Source: Roseomonas genomospecies 6 (lineage in GTDB: Bacteria > Pseudomonadota > Alphaproteobacteria > Azospirillales > Azospirillaceae). From it: a stretch of DNA of 53,785 nucleotides. Shown piece after piece: positions 17,814 to 26,911 of the stretch. The stretch covers positions 1-53,785 of the forward strand of contig NZ_QOKW01000036.1 of NCBI RefSeq assembly GCF_008365375.1. Direction: 5' to 3'. The position numbers and the translations under genes are program-made. Under the pieces are notes generated by a model that was given only the letters and a program-made list of their open reading frames with translations, had not been told where the DNA came from and ran no database searches. How positions within the stretch are numbered: position 1 is the stretch's first letter; every line of letters begins with the position of its first letter.

Positions 17814-17987
17814 TCAGGCGCTGTCTTCGTCCATCTGCATTGCCAGACGACGCCGAAGTGCGGCCAGGAGGCAGAATAGATCCGGACTGGCAGTGACTTG
17901 GAGGTGGTCAGCGTCGGCCCGCCCTCGTATGACCAGCCGCAACGCCGATGGAGAAGTCGCGCAGGGCTGTACAAGAATCCCCACCAT
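17814..17987 (-). CDS. small hypothetical protein upstream of the SNF2 operon
   Basis: ATG 17987 opens a 57-codon frame (MVGILVQPCATSPSALRLVI... ending RRRLAMQMDEDSA) that reads like natural protein, with a Leu/Arg-rich second half. No ribosome binding site is strong and I recognise no family. It lies 99 bases upstream of the SNF2 start on the same strand, and the tandem inverted repeats fall between the two. It might be a small regulator or a gene fragment. Confidence 0.25.
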   Translation of the reverse strand: MVGILVQPCATSPSALRLVIRGRADADHLQVTASPDLFCLLAALRRRLAMQMDEDSA

Positions 17988-18132
17988 CCGAGGCTGGTTG
18001 GAACCCGCACGGATGCTGGCTCGTTTGTCCGGTTCTCCCCCAGTACAAGAACCACATGATTCCTGACGGGCTTGCCCGAACCGCCGCCGCGTGACCTCCG
18101 CATAGGGTAGGAGCAATCACACGGAGGACGGC

Positions 18133-18735
18133 ATGAGGGTCGCCATCTACGCCCGCGTCAGCACCGACCGGAACCAAACCGTCGAGAACCAGCTTCGGGA
18201 CCTCACCCAGGTCGCCCAGCACCTCGGCTGGACCATCGTCGAAGTGTTCCGGGATGAAGGCATCAGCGGAGCCAAGGGACGCGATCAGCGCCCCGGCTTC
18301 GATCGCCTCCTCAAAGGCGTGGCCCGCCGGGAGTTCGACCTGATCGCCGCATGGAGCGTGGATCGCCTGGGCCGGTCCCTCCAGGACCTTGTCGCCTTCC
18401 TCGGCGAGATCAACGCGCGCGGCGTCGGCCTCTACCTCCACCAGCAGGGACTGGACACCACCACCCCTGCGGGGCGCGCCATGTTCCAGATGCTGGGCAT
18501 CTTCTCGGAGTTCGAACGCGCCATGATCCAGGACCGCATCCGGGCGGGCCTCAATCGCGCCCGTGCCGAAGGACGGCGTCTCGGACGTCCCAAGACCAGC
18601 GATGCCATCATTGCCCGCATCCGACGGGAACTCGACGCCGGACACGGCATCCACAAGACCGCGAAGCTCGTTGGATGCGGCGTCGGCACGGTGCAGAAGG
18701 TGAAGAAGGAGATCGCTGCGACGCCTCTCGCCTGA
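18133..18735 (+). CDS. serine site-specific recombinase (resolvase/invertase family)
   Basis: This 200-residue small serine recombinase shows IYARVSTD with catalytic Ser10, the QL.DL...GW repeat, GISGAKGRDQRPGFDRLL, SVDRLGRS with the active-site Arg residues near 75-78, an E-helix (FSEFERAMIQDRIRAGL) and a C-terminal helix-turn-helix (HGIHKTAKLVGCGVGTVQKVKKE). Length and domain order are those of Tn3-type resolvases and DNA invertases. CGGAGGA precedes ATG 18133 well. It marks the right edge of the accessory region. A 6-bp inverted repeat GGTTCT/AGAACC at 18031-18053 lies just upstream and may be part of its crossover site. Confidence 0.88.
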   Translation: MRVAIYARVSTDRNQTVENQLRDLTQVAQHLGWTIVEVFRDEGISGAKGRDQRPGFDRLLKGVARREFDLIAAWSVDRLGRSLQDLVAFLGEINARGVGLYLHQQGLDTTTPAGRAMFQMLGIFSEFERAMIQDRIRAGLNRARAEGRRLGRPKTSDAIIARIRRELDAGHGIHKTAKLVGCGVGTVQKVKKEIAATPLA

Positions 18736-19337
18736 TGCCAAGGTCATCAGGTGAGAGCGTGCCGACCGCCACGACGGTAGGATTCAACACATCGGCTCTG
18801 CTTCAAGGCAAACTTGACCAGCGGGCTTGTCGTACCGGATCAACATGAGGCATGTATGACCCTCCTCGGCTCCACCAACCGAAGCAAGCGGCCAACCCGT
18901 AGGTGGCTGGATGCTGGCCCAGCCGTGCAGTCCTTCGCGCTACCGCGCTGACCATGAACGCCGAATCCCCTCTTGACCGGTATGACGGGGGATCATCGGA
19001 CTCTCCGGGGGTGGCGGACCTGACACTGGGGGCGGACGGGACGAATCCGGCCTCTGCGGCGGCGGACGACGCCCCGATCATGCGCGCGGGACCATAGCCG
19101 CGCCGGACGGCGCTGCAAAGCCCCTTCGGAAGCCGGTTGCGCGAGGGGCCACCGCCCCAGATGGCGTCACAAAGGTTTCCAAGGACACGGCGCAGTTCCC
19201 GGAAAAATCGAAACGGCCGGCAATTCGTCGCGCCTTTATCTTCACCTTGATCTTGCCGAGCCCCCACCGCGCGCACTAATGATGTGCGGTGTGCGCCACG
19301 GACGGCAACGCCGGGCGTGGTTCCAGGAGGGCTTCCG
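18736..19337. other. junction region between the island and core genome
   Basis: About 600 bases without a credible gene. A 47-codon frame at 18954-19097 (MNAESPLDRYDGG...) lacks a ribosome binding site and I do not accept it as a gene. The stretch probably carries the promoter of the GGDEF/EAL gene. I see no direct repeat that would mark an attachment site. Confidence 0.4.
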
Positions 19338-22300
19338 TTGTCCGACCCGATCGCCGATTTGATGCGCGAGCCGTCCCGGACTTCGGACGAAAGGCGCCTT
19401 TACCGTCTCCAGTTCTTGGCTTCCCTATTTCTGGTTGCGGCCGTGGTGGTGGGCTTGGGCGCCTACTTCATCTGGCAGCACCGGATGGATTTCGAGGCCG
19501 ACCTGAAGCAGACCGAGGCCCGGTACCTGGAGGAACAGCGCCGGACCCTCCAGGAGGAGTTGGAGAACGCGCGGTCCTACATCGCCTACATGCGGTCGCG
19601 CACCGAACCGCTGCTGCGGGCGGAACTGCGCGCCAAGGTGGACGAAGCCTACGGCATCGCCTGGACCATCTACGAGCGCGAGAAGGAGTATCTGCCGGAG
19701 GCGTCGATCCGGCAGTCGATCAAGGAGACGCTGCGGCCCCTGCGCTTCTTCGGCGGGCGCGGCTACTACTTCATCGACGGCATGGACGGAAGCTGCGTGC
19801 TGCTTCCCATCGACCCGCAGCGGGAAGGCTCATCGCTGCTCGACAACCGGGACGACCAGGGGCGCCCGATCATGCGCAACCTGATCCTCGCGGTGGACGA
19901 CCCGGACATGCAGGGCTTCACCCGCTACCGCTGGTTTGCGCCGGACAACCCGCACAGCATGTCCGACAAGTTCGCCTATGTCCGCCGATTCGAGCCGTTC
20001 GACTGGCTGATCGGCACCGGCGATTACATCGCCGCGGTGGAGGAGAAGATCCAGCACGAGACGCTGGACCGACTGCGCGCCCGGCGCTTCGGCGATTCGG
20101 GCTTCATCGCCGTGCTGCGGGAGGACGGGGAGGTGCTGCTCTCGCCGACCTCGCCCGCGGCCGAGGGCATGAACGCCCGCGACCTGCCCTGGGAAAAGGA
20201 GCGGGAGCTGGTCACCCGCCTGCTGAGGACCGGGACGCAGGGCGGCGGGGAGGTGCGCTTCGACTGGGTGCATCCGGTGACCGGGCGCCCGGCCCCGAAA
20301 GTCGCCTACGCCGGCGCCCCGGACGCCTGGGGCTGGGTCCTGGTCGCGGGCTTCTACGCCGACGACGTCGACACCGTGCTGGAGCAGCGGCGGGCGGAGA
20401 TCGGCGCCGGCATGAAGAAGCGCATCCTGACCACCGTCGCGGTCCTGGCGCTGGCGCTGGGCGCGTCGGCCTGGGTGTCCTGGCTGGTCACCGGCTGGGT
20501 GCGCCGCATCGTGCGCGGCTATCAGTCCAACATGCGGCAGAGCGACAGCATGCTGCGCGAACGGGCGCGGCAGCTCTACCTCGCCAATTTCTTCGTGGAC
20601 CATGTGTCCGAGATCGTCGTGCTGGCCGACGCGGAACTGCGCATCGCCTACGTCAACCCCTTCGGCTGCGAGGCGCTGGGCGCGTCGCCGGAGGAACTCG
20701 TCGGAACCCATGCGGACCTTCTGGAACGCTTCCGCGACGGGGCGGCGGAGACGTCGGCGCATTACGAGTCGGCGCATTACGAGACGGTCTACCACACCCG
20801 CGACGGGCGGACGCTGGAGCTGGAGGTGACGGCCAGCCGCGTGACCTACGACGGCGACGCCTACTGTTGCGCCATCGCCCGCGACATCTCGCAGCGCAAG
20901 CGCGCGGAGTGGGAGCTGCGCCTGTCCGCCAAGGTGTTCGACAACGCCGCCGAAGGCATGGTCGTCACCAACGAGAAGAACCGCATCGTCGCGGTGAACG
21001 ACGCCTTCTGCCGCATCACCGGCTACAGCCGCGAGGAGGTGATCGGCGGCGATCCGGCCATGCTCGCCTCCGGCCGCCAGGACGGCGTCTATTACGCCGG
21101 CATGTGGGCGAAGCTGAGGGAGGAGGGCCACTGGTCCGGCGAAATCTGGAACAAGCGCAAGTCCGGGGAGGTCTACCCGGAATGGCTCAGCATCCAGGTG
21201 GTGCGGAACGAGGCGGGGGAGGCCGTCAACTACATCGCCGCCTTCTCCGACATCACGGAGAAGCGCGCGCAGGAGGAACGCATCCGCCATCTGGCCCAGT
21301 ACGACTTCCTCACCGATCTGCCGAACCGCTTCCTGCTGCGCGACCGGCTGGAGCGCGCGATGCTGTCCGCCGACCGGCACGGCACGAAGGTGGGCCTGCT
21401 GTTCGTCGATCTGGACCGCTTCAAGAACATCAACGACAGCCTGGGGCACGGCGTCGGCGACCGGCTGCTGCGCGCGGTCGGCGAGCGGCTGCTGGAGACG
21501 GTGCGGGCCAGCGACACCGTCAGCCGCCAGGGCGGCGACGAGTTCGTCATCCTCGTCAACGACCTGGACAGCACCGACGCGGCCGGCTCCGTGGCCCGCA
21601 AGGTGCTGAGCGCCATGACCGTGCCGTTCCCGGTGGACGGGCACGAGCTGGAAATCTCGCCGTCCATCGGCATCGCCGTCTACCCCGATGACGGCAAGAC
21701 CATCGACGTTCTGCTGAAATGCGCGGACATGGCGATGTACGCCGCCAAGGAGGCGGGCCGCGCCAACCACCAATATTTCACGCCGGAGCTGAACAAGCGG
21801 GCGTCGGAGCGGATGTGGCTGGAAAGCAACCTGCGCCACGCTCTGGCCGACAACGAGCTGGAACTGCATTTCCAGCCGCAGTTCGCGGTGGACGGGCGGC
21901 GCCTCGTCGGGGCGGAGGGGCTGCTGCGCTGGCGCCGCCGCGACGGCACGATGGTCCCGCCCGGCCAGTTCATCCCGGTGGCCGAGGACACCGGCCTCAT
22001 CCAGCCCATCGGCGACTGGGTGCTGGGGGAGGCCTGCCGCCGCGCCGCCGACCTGATCGCCCGCGGCCACCCGATCCTGATCGCCATCAACCTGTCGGCG
22101 GTGCAGTTGCGCCGCCCCGGCCTGGCCGACCGGGTGGCCTTCTGGCTGGACGCCTACAAGGTGCCGGCCCGCTGCCTGGAGCTGGAGGTGACGGAAAGCA
22201 TCCTGATGGACGATTCCGACGCGGTGACCGGCACCTTCGCCCGGCTGCGGGAGATGGGGGTGGCGCTGGCCATCGACGATTTCGGCACCGGCTATTCCAG

Positions 22301-22595
22301 CCTCAGCTATCTGAAGCGCTTCCGCGTGGACAAGCTGAAGATCGACCGGTCCTTCGTGACCAGCCTGACCGACGGGTCCGACGGCGGCGTCATCGCCGAG
22401 GCGATCATCGGCATGGCGCGCTCCCTGCGCATGCAGACCCTGGCCGAGGGGGTGGAGACGGAGGAGCAGTTCGGCGGGCTCGCCCGGCTCGGCTGCGATC
22501 AGATCCAGGGCTATCTGCTGGGCCGCCCCATGCCCTTCGAGCAGTTCGCCGCCTTCGTCGCCCGTCACGCCGACGCCCCTGAAGCGGTCGGCTGA
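19338..22595 (+). CDS. Cache-PAS-PAS-GGDEF-EAL cyclic-di-GMP signalling protein
   Basis: The start is TTG 19338, seven bases after AGGAGG. The 1085-residue protein begins with a membrane segment (about 24-46), a periplasmic Cache-type sensor (about 60-350; GGRGYYFIDGMDGSCVLLPI, WLIGTGDYI), a second membrane segment (LTTVAVLALALGASAWVSWL), two PAS domains (about 420-520 and 540-660, each ending in an (I/F)xDIxxRKxA-like motif), GGDEF with an intact GGDEF (732-736) after DLDRFKNINDSLGH, and EAL. The EAL signature reads EGL (860-862), keeping the catalytic Glu, and DDFGTGYSSLSYLKRF is intact. It therefore may both make and degrade cyclic-di-GMP, with one activity often regulating the other, in response to an extracytoplasmic ligand. 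Confidence 0.93.
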   Translation: MSDPIADLMREPSRTSDERRLYRLQFLASLFLVAAVVVGLGAYFIWQHRMDFEADLKQTEARYLEEQRRTLQEELENARSYIAYMRSRTEPLLRAELRAKVDEAYGIAWTIYEREKEYLPEASIRQSIKETLRPLRFFGGRGYYFIDGMDGSCVLLPIDPQREGSSLLDNRDDQGRPIMRNLILAVDDPDMQGFTRYRWFAPDNPHSMSDKFAYVRRFEPFDWLIGTGDYIAAVEEKIQHETLDRLRARRFGDSGFIAVLREDGEVLLSPTSPAAEGMNARDLPWEKERELVTRLLRTGTQGGGEVRFDWVHPVTGRPAPKVAYAGAPDAWGWVLVAGFYADDVDTVLEQRRAEIGAGMKKRILTTVAVLALALGASAWVSWLVTGWVRRIVRGYQSNMRQSDSMLRERARQLYLANFFVDHVSEIVVLADAELRIAYVNPFGCEALGASPEELVGTHADLLERFRDGAAETSAHYESAHYETVYHTRDGRTLELEVTASRVTYDGDAYCCAIARDISQRKRAEWELRLSAKVFDNAAEGMVVTNEKNRIVAVNDAFCRITGYSREEVIGGDPAMLASGRQDGVYYAGMWAKLREEGHWSGEIWNKRKSGEVYPEWLSIQVVRNEAGEAVNYIAAFSDITEKRAQEERIRHLAQYDFLTDLPNRFLLRDRLERAMLSADRHGTKVGLLFVDLDRFKNINDSLGHGVGDRLLRAVGERLLETVRASDTVSRQGGDEFVILVNDLDSTDAAGSVARKVLSAMTVPFPVDGHELEISPSIGIAVYPDDGKTIDVLLKCADMAMYAAKEAGRANHQYFTPELNKRASERMWLESNLRHALADNELELHFQPQFAVDGRRLVGAEGLLRWRRRDGTMVPPGQFIPVAEDTGLIQPIGDWVLGEACRRAADLIARGHPILIAINLSAVQLRRPGLADRVAFWLDAYKVPARCLELEVTESILMDDSDAVTGTFARLREMGVALAIDDFGTGYSSLSYLKRFRVDKLKIDRSFVTSLTDGSDGGVIAEAIIGMARSLRMQTLAEGVETEEQFGGLARLGCDQIQGYLLGRPMPFEQFAAFVARHADAPEAVG

Positions 22596-22625
22596 CGGGC
22601 GATTCGCAGGCCGTGCGAGGGGGGC

Positions 22626-23051
22626 TTACGCGCCCAGCACGCTGCGGTCGTTCTTCGCGACCAGCGCCTGGAAGTAGGGGCCGAGCTTGGCGTCGTCGAG
22701 GCCGAAGGCCTGCTGGAAGCGCGCGATCAGGTCACGCTCGCCCTGTTCGGCCTCGCCGTCGGCCATGGCGCTGTCGAGCATGTTCAGCAGGATGCACAGC
22801 CGCTGCTGCTCGTTGAGGTTCGGCGTGGCGGCGGCCAGGAAGGCGTCGGGCGGGGTGCTGCGGGCATACTTGAAGCAGCGGTCCAACTCCTCCCGCGTCG
22901 CGCCGCGGCCCATCACGGACAACAGATGGCCGACCTCCTCCGGGTCCAGCTCGCCGTCCGAACCCATGCAGTAGATCAGCGAGACGGTCAGTGAGCGGCG
23001 GGGGGTGAGATCCAGCGGCGCCGATCCCTTGAACATATCGAAAAGACCCAT
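22626..23051 (-). CDS. TerB-like protein
   Basis: A 141-residue all-helical protein starting MGLFDMFKG at ATG 23051 behind AGGGG. The pair YCMGSDGELDPEEVGHLLSVMG and LNMLDSAMADGEAEQGERDLI is the acidic, metal-binding duplicated motif of the TerB/DjlA family (D-G-x-(L/V)-x-x-x-E). The function of stand-alone TerB-like proteins is not settled; links to tellurite resistance and envelope stress come from other members. It is the last gene of the leftward sfsA-map-radC group, 84 bases after radC. Confidence 0.75.
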   Translation of the reverse strand: MGLFDMFKGSAPLDLTPRRSLTVSLIYCMGSDGELDPEEVGHLLSVMGRGATREELDRCFKYARSTPPDAFLAAATPNLNEQQRLCILLNMLDSAMADGEAEQGERDLIARFQQAFGLDDAKLGPYFQALVAKNDRSVLGA

Positions 23052-23135
23052 GGTGCTACCCCTATGGTGACGAACGCCGCACATATGGGGGCGCCGGACC
23101 GGGCGACAAGATGGGCATGCGGGACAGGGTTGCGG

Positions 23136-23927
23136 TTACATCAACCCTTGGGCCTTGAAGCTGGTGTGCTTGCCCCGGCCGACGATGACGTGGTCGTGGA
23201 CCACGATGCCGACGCCGTGGGCCGCGCGCACGATCTCCTTGGTCATCTCCACGTCGGCGCGGCTGGGGGTGGGGTCGCCGGAGGGATGATTGTGGACCAG
23301 GATGACGGCGCTGGCCGACAGCTCCAGCGCGCGCTTCACCACTTCGCGCGGGTAGACCGGGGTGTGATCCACCGTGCCGGTCTGCTGCACCTCGTCGGCG
23401 ATCAGCTTGTTCTTGCGGTCCAGGAACAGCAGGCGGAACTGCTCCATCGGCTGGTGCGCCATCGCGGCGGTGCAGTAGTCCAGCAGCGACTGCCAGTTGG
23501 CGAGCACGGGCCGGTCCATCACCTGCTGCCGCATCCCGCGCAGGGCCGCCGCCCCGACCGCCCGCAGCGTGGCGACCGCCTTGTCGGAGGCCAGCGACAC
23601 CTCCTCCACGCAATAGGTGCGGAGCCTCGCCGGCGGGGCGTTGACGACGGTCCAGAGATCGCCGAAGTCGCGGATCAGAGCCTTCGCCAGCGGCTTCACG
23701 TCGCGGCGCGGATTCACCGCGAACAGGATCATCTCCAGCAGCTCGTAATCCTGGAGCGCGTCCGGCCCGCCTTCCAGGAAGCGGGTGTAGAGCCGCTGGC
23801 GATGGCCCTTGTAATGGGGTTCGTGGCGGGGCTCCTCCACGCGGGAAGAGGCGGGCGGCTCCAGCCCCGGCAGGTCCCGGACCGCCGCCGCGTCCCCAAG
23901 CCCCTTCGCGCTCTTTCGTCCCGCCAT
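23136..23927 (-). CDS. radC: RadC family (JAB/MPN) protein
   Basis: After an N-terminal helix-hairpin-helix-like segment (GGPDALQDYELLEMILFAVNP, with PRRDVKPLAKALIRDFG), the C-terminal MPN domain carries a conserved Glu and the JAMM motif HNHPSGDPTPSRAD, with VYPREVVKRALELSASAVILV before it. This is the RadC signature; the in vivo role remains unclear despite the name DNA repair protein. I use ATG 23927; GTG 23939 is an alternative four codons upstream. It lies 70 bases downstream of map. Confidence 0.9.
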   Translation of the reverse strand: MAGRKSAKGLGDAAAVRDLPGLEPPASSRVEEPRHEPHYKGHRQRLYTRFLEGGPDALQDYELLEMILFAVNPRRDVKPLAKALIRDFGDLWTVVNAPPARLRTYCVEEVSLASDKAVATLRAVGAAALRGMRQQVMDRPVLANWQSLLDYCTAAMAHQPMEQFRLLFLDRKNKLIADEVQQTGTVDHTPVYPREVVKRALELSASAVILVHNHPSGDPTPSRADVEMTKEIVRAAHGVGIVVHDHVIVGRGKHTSFKAQGLM

Positions 23928-23997
23928 CCCGCGTTCCACCGTCCCGGCGCCGTCATGCGATCGTGTGCGCCGGGACTATACCTCCTTCGCGCGAAAA

Positions 23998-24828
23998 TCA
24001 CACCGTCGCGGTCGCTTCCTCGGCCAGGACGTAGGGGGGCTTGGTGAAGCCGGCGGGGGACAGGGTGAAAATTTCGCAACCGTCCTTGGTCACGCCGATG
24101 GAATGCTCGAACTGGGCGGACAGCGACTTGTCCTTGGTCACGGCGGTCCAGCCGTCGCCCAGGATTTTCACGTCGTAGCGCCCGGCGTTGATCATCGGCT
24201 CGATGGTGAAGATCATGCCTTCCCGCAGCACCGCGCCCGTGCCGGGGTTGCCGAAATGCAGGACCGACGGCGGCTCGTGGAAGACGCGGCCCAGGCCGTG
24301 GCCGCAGAAGTCGCGGACGACCGAATAGCGGTGGCCTTCCGCGAAGGTCTGGATGGCGTGGCCGATGTCGCCCAGCGTGGCGCCCGGCTTCACCTGGGCA
24401 ATGCCGATCATCAGCGCGTCGTAGGTGACCTCGACCAGCTTCCGCGCCTTCACGCCGACGTCGCCGCACAGATACATGCGGCTGCTGTCGCCGTACCAGC
24501 CGTCCAGGATGGGGGTGACGTCGATGTTCAGGATGTCGCCGTTCTGCAGCCGCTTGTCGCCGGGAATGCCGTGGCAGACCACATGGTTGACGGAGATGCA
24601 GTTGGCCCGCGGGAAGCCGCGGTAGCCCAGCGGGGCCGGAACGCCGCCATGGTCGCGGATGTACTGCTCCAGCAGCCGGTCCAGCTCGCCGGTGGTGACG
24701 CCCGGCTGGACGTAGGGCGTGATGAAGTCGAGCGTGGCCGCGGCCAGCCGTCCGGCCTTGCGCATGCCCTCGAAGTCCTCCGGCCCATGAATCCGGATGC
24801 GATGGGAATCGAGGTCGTCGTGGTCCAA
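23998..24828 (-). CDS. map: type I methionine aminopeptidase
   Basis: The enzyme removes the initiator Met from new proteins. The family signature is complete: VNHVVCHGIPGDK (His of the pocket), DILNIDVTPILDGWYGDSSRMY (two metal Asp), FCGHGLGRVFHEPP (metal His), MIFTIEPMIN (metal Glu) and SAQFEHSIGVT (last Glu). The start is TTG 24828 behind AAGGGA; no ATG fits better. The predicted 276 residues are within the normal range. It sits between sfsA and radC on the same strand. Confidence 0.95.
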   Translation of the reverse strand: MDHDDLDSHRIRIHGPEDFEGMRKAGRLAAATLDFITPYVQPGVTTGELDRLLEQYIRDHGGVPAPLGYRGFPRANCISVNHVVCHGIPGDKRLQNGDILNIDVTPILDGWYGDSSRMYLCGDVGVKARKLVEVTYDALMIGIAQVKPGATLGDIGHAIQTFAEGHRYSVVRDFCGHGLGRVFHEPPSVLHFGNPGTGAVLREGMIFTIEPMINAGRYDVKILGDGWTAVTKDKSLSAQFEHSIGVTKDGCEIFTLSPAGFTKPPYVLAEEATATV

Positions 24829-24887
24829 GAGAGTCGTCCCTTACAGATCAGGCCTTACAAATCAGGTCCCAGGAAACAGGAATGCGG

Positions 24888-25616
24888 TCAATCCATGCGG
24901 ATCGGCAGCGGCCGCTCCAGCTCGATCGCCTGCGGCGTGATCCTACAGGACCAGCACAGCGCTTCCACCCCCGATTCGAGCGCCCGGCGCAATCCCGCGG
25001 CGTAGGCGGGGTCGATGTCGGCGGCGACTCGGAAGTAGGCGCAATCGGCGCGCTGCACAAGATAGACCATGACGGCCCGCGCGCCTTGGCGCACCATCTC
25101 CGCCATCTCCACCAGATGCTTGGCCCCGCGGGCGGTCACGCAGTCCGGGAACTCCGCGGCCAGCCCGTCGCCAAGCCCGGGGCGGCGCAGGTGGACGTTC
25201 TTGACCTCCACATAGGCCGGCGGGCGCCCGTCGTCCTCCAGCAGGATGTCGATGCGGGAGTTGCGCCCGTACTTCACCTCGCGCCGCAGCCGGGCGTAGC
25301 CGGCCAGTTCCGGGATGGCGCCCGCGCCGATGGCGGCGGCGACCAGCCCGTTGGGGTGCGACGTGTTGACGCCGACGAGACAGGGGGTGCCGGGATCGTC
25401 GAGCGCCTCCACCAACTCCAGCGTGTGGGCGAGCTTGCGCTTGGGGTTGTCCGACCGCGACAGCCAGACGGCGGAACCTGGGGCGTCCAGCCCGATCATG
25501 CTGCCCGAATTCGGCACATGAGCGGTGATCAGGGCGCCGTCGAGGTCGACATCCGCGAGGAAGCGCTTGTAGCGGCGGACGAGGCGGCCTTGCCGAAGGG
25601 GGGTGGGGAAGAGCAT
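24888..25616 (-). CDS. sfsA: SfsA family protein (sugar fermentation stimulation)
   Basis: 242 residues starting MLFPTPLRQGRLVRRYKRFL at ATG 25616. Characteristic blocks are AHVPNSGSMIGL, SDNPKRKLAHTLEL, GVNTSHPNGLV, YGRNSRIDILLED, YVEVKNVHLRR and FPDCVTARGAKHL. The protein has an N-terminal OB-like part and a C-terminal part resembling a restriction-like nuclease core (D-x-(L/I)...E-V-K), and the molecular role is unresolved. It is divergent from the CinA-like gene, with 91 bases between the start codons, and heads the leftward group. Confidence 0.92.
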   Translation of the reverse strand: MLFPTPLRQGRLVRRYKRFLADVDLDGALITAHVPNSGSMIGLDAPGSAVWLSRSDNPKRKLAHTLELVEALDDPGTPCLVGVNTSHPNGLVAAAIGAGAIPELAGYARLRREVKYGRNSRIDILLEDDGRPPAYVEVKNVHLRRPGLGDGLAAEFPDCVTARGAKHLVEMAEMVRQGARAVMVYLVQRADCAYFRVAADIDPAYAAGLRRALESGVEALCWSCRITPQAIELERPLPIRMD

Positions 25617-25707
25617 CTTGAGCCCTACGTTAAAGCGCACCCCCTCCGTCCGGCAAGCCCGCCGGTCCAGCCGCTCACGCCCCAATCGAGAACGGAGCCG
25701 ACTCCGC

Positions 25708-26493
25708 ATGTCCACGCCCTCCATCGCCGCCACCACGCCGAACCCGACCGCCGCCGTCCTCATCATCGGCAACGAGATCCTGTCGGGCCGCACCAAGGAC
25801 GCCAACCTGCCGTACATCGCGGAGAAGCTGGCCGGAATCGGCATCCGCCTGCGCGAGGCGCGCGTCGTCCCCGACCTGGAGGAGGAGATCATCGCGGCGC
25901 TGGACGCCCTGCGCGGACGCTACGGCCATGTCTTCACCACGGGCGGCATCGGCCCGACCCACGACGACATCACCTCGGCCTGCGTCGCCAAGGCCTTCGG
26001 CGTTCCGCTGGAACGCAACGCGGAGGCCGTCGCCCGGCTGGAGCGCCATTACGGCGACCCGTCGAAGCTGAACGAGGCGCGGCTGCGCATGGCCAACATC
26101 CCGGCGGGCGCCACCCTGATCGACAACCCCATCAGCGCCGCGCCGGGATTCCGGATCGGCAACGTCTATGTGATGGCGGGCGTGCCCAACATCATGCAGG
26201 CGATGCTGGACGGCATCCTGCCGCAGTTGGAAGGCGGACCGGAATTGCACGCCCGCACGGTCGCCTGCGCGCTGGCCGAGGGGCAGATCGCCGCCGATCT
26301 GGGGGCGCTGCAGGACCGCTATCCGGACCTGGAGATCGGCAGCTATCCGTATTTCCGGAACGGCTTCTTCGGCGTCAGCCTCGTGTTGCGGGGCACCGAC
26401 GAGACCCGCGTGTCGGCGGCCACGGAGGAACTGGCGGGCATCGTCCTGCGCTTGGGCGGTACGCCGAACGTCACGGTGGGAACCAAAGGCTAG
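25708..26493 (+). CDS. CinA/MoaB-like molybdopterin-binding domain protein
   Basis: This 261-residue protein contains only the MoCF-biosynthesis fold: AAVLIIGNEILSGRTKDANL, EARVVPDLEEEIIAAL, VFTTGGIGPTHDDITSACVA and KLNEARLRMANIPAGA, then VMAGVPNIMQAML. It lacks the C-terminal nicotinamide-deamidase domain of full CinA. Such short forms are common in alphaproteobacteria and may act as pyrophosphatases or cofactor-binding proteins; the precise role is not shown here. ATG 25708 is the first in-frame Met matching the family start. Confidence 0.85.
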   Translation: MSTPSIAATTPNPTAAVLIIGNEILSGRTKDANLPYIAEKLAGIGIRLREARVVPDLEEEIIAALDALRGRYGHVFTTGGIGPTHDDITSACVAKAFGVPLERNAEAVARLERHYGDPSKLNEARLRMANIPAGATLIDNPISAAPGFRIGNVYVMAGVPNIMQAMLDGILPQLEGGPELHARTVACALAEGQIAADLGALQDRYPDLEIGSYPYFRNGFFGVSLVLRGTDETRVSAATEELAGIVLRLGGTPNVTVGTKG

Positions 26494-26578
26494 GGGGATT
26501 TCTACGACGCTAAGCCATGCAAGGTCATATTGTCGCCGCCGCGGGCAATTCTATGTTGATGAGTGGGACGTGTTGGCC

Positions 26579-26839
26579 ATGAAAAGTCGCGCCATGAAAC
26601 CCTTTGAAAAAGCGGCGATCCTGTTCTTGCTGAAACACCTTGCATCCGGCGTGGCCGGGGCTGTCGTTCTGGCGACGGGACTCTTGATTTTCGATGTCGC
26701 CAATCTGGCGACCCTGATCGGAAGCAGCGATCATGGCATCGTCGCCACGTTCATGCTGTACGCCAGCCTCATCCTCACCTTCGGCAGCGTGGCGATGGGC
26801 ATCGGCATCATGACCCTGAACGAGGACACGCGGCCCTGA
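26579..26839 (+). CDS. small conserved-looking membrane protein
   Basis: An 86-residue protein with two predicted membrane segments: AAILFLLKHLASGVAGAVVL plus ATGLLIF, and HGIVATFMLYASLILTFG plus SVAMGIGIM. The ending FGSVAMGIGIMTLNED resembles small proteins widespread in alphaproteobacteria, recalled without a search. ATG 26570, 26579 and 26594 are all possible starts. Function unknown. Confidence 0.6.
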   Translation: MKSRAMKPFEKAAILFLLKHLASGVAGAVVLATGLLIFDVANLATLIGSSDHGIVATFMLYASLILTFGSVAMGIGIMTLNEDTRP

Positions 26840-26911
26840 ACCACACGCGGCCCTGAACCGCCCTGGCGAAGGCCGGGGGGTGGGGTTGATGGCGGGACGT
26901 GTGCGGACTGC

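Noticed and set aside
18954..19097. 47-codon frame upstream of the GGDEF/EAL gene
   Set aside because: No ribosome binding site and low-complexity Ala/Asp/Gly content.
19289..22582. Long open frames on both strands inside the GGDEF/EAL gene
   Set aside because: They are frame shadows of a very GC-rich gene. Their products are Arg/Ala/Gly-rich without domains.
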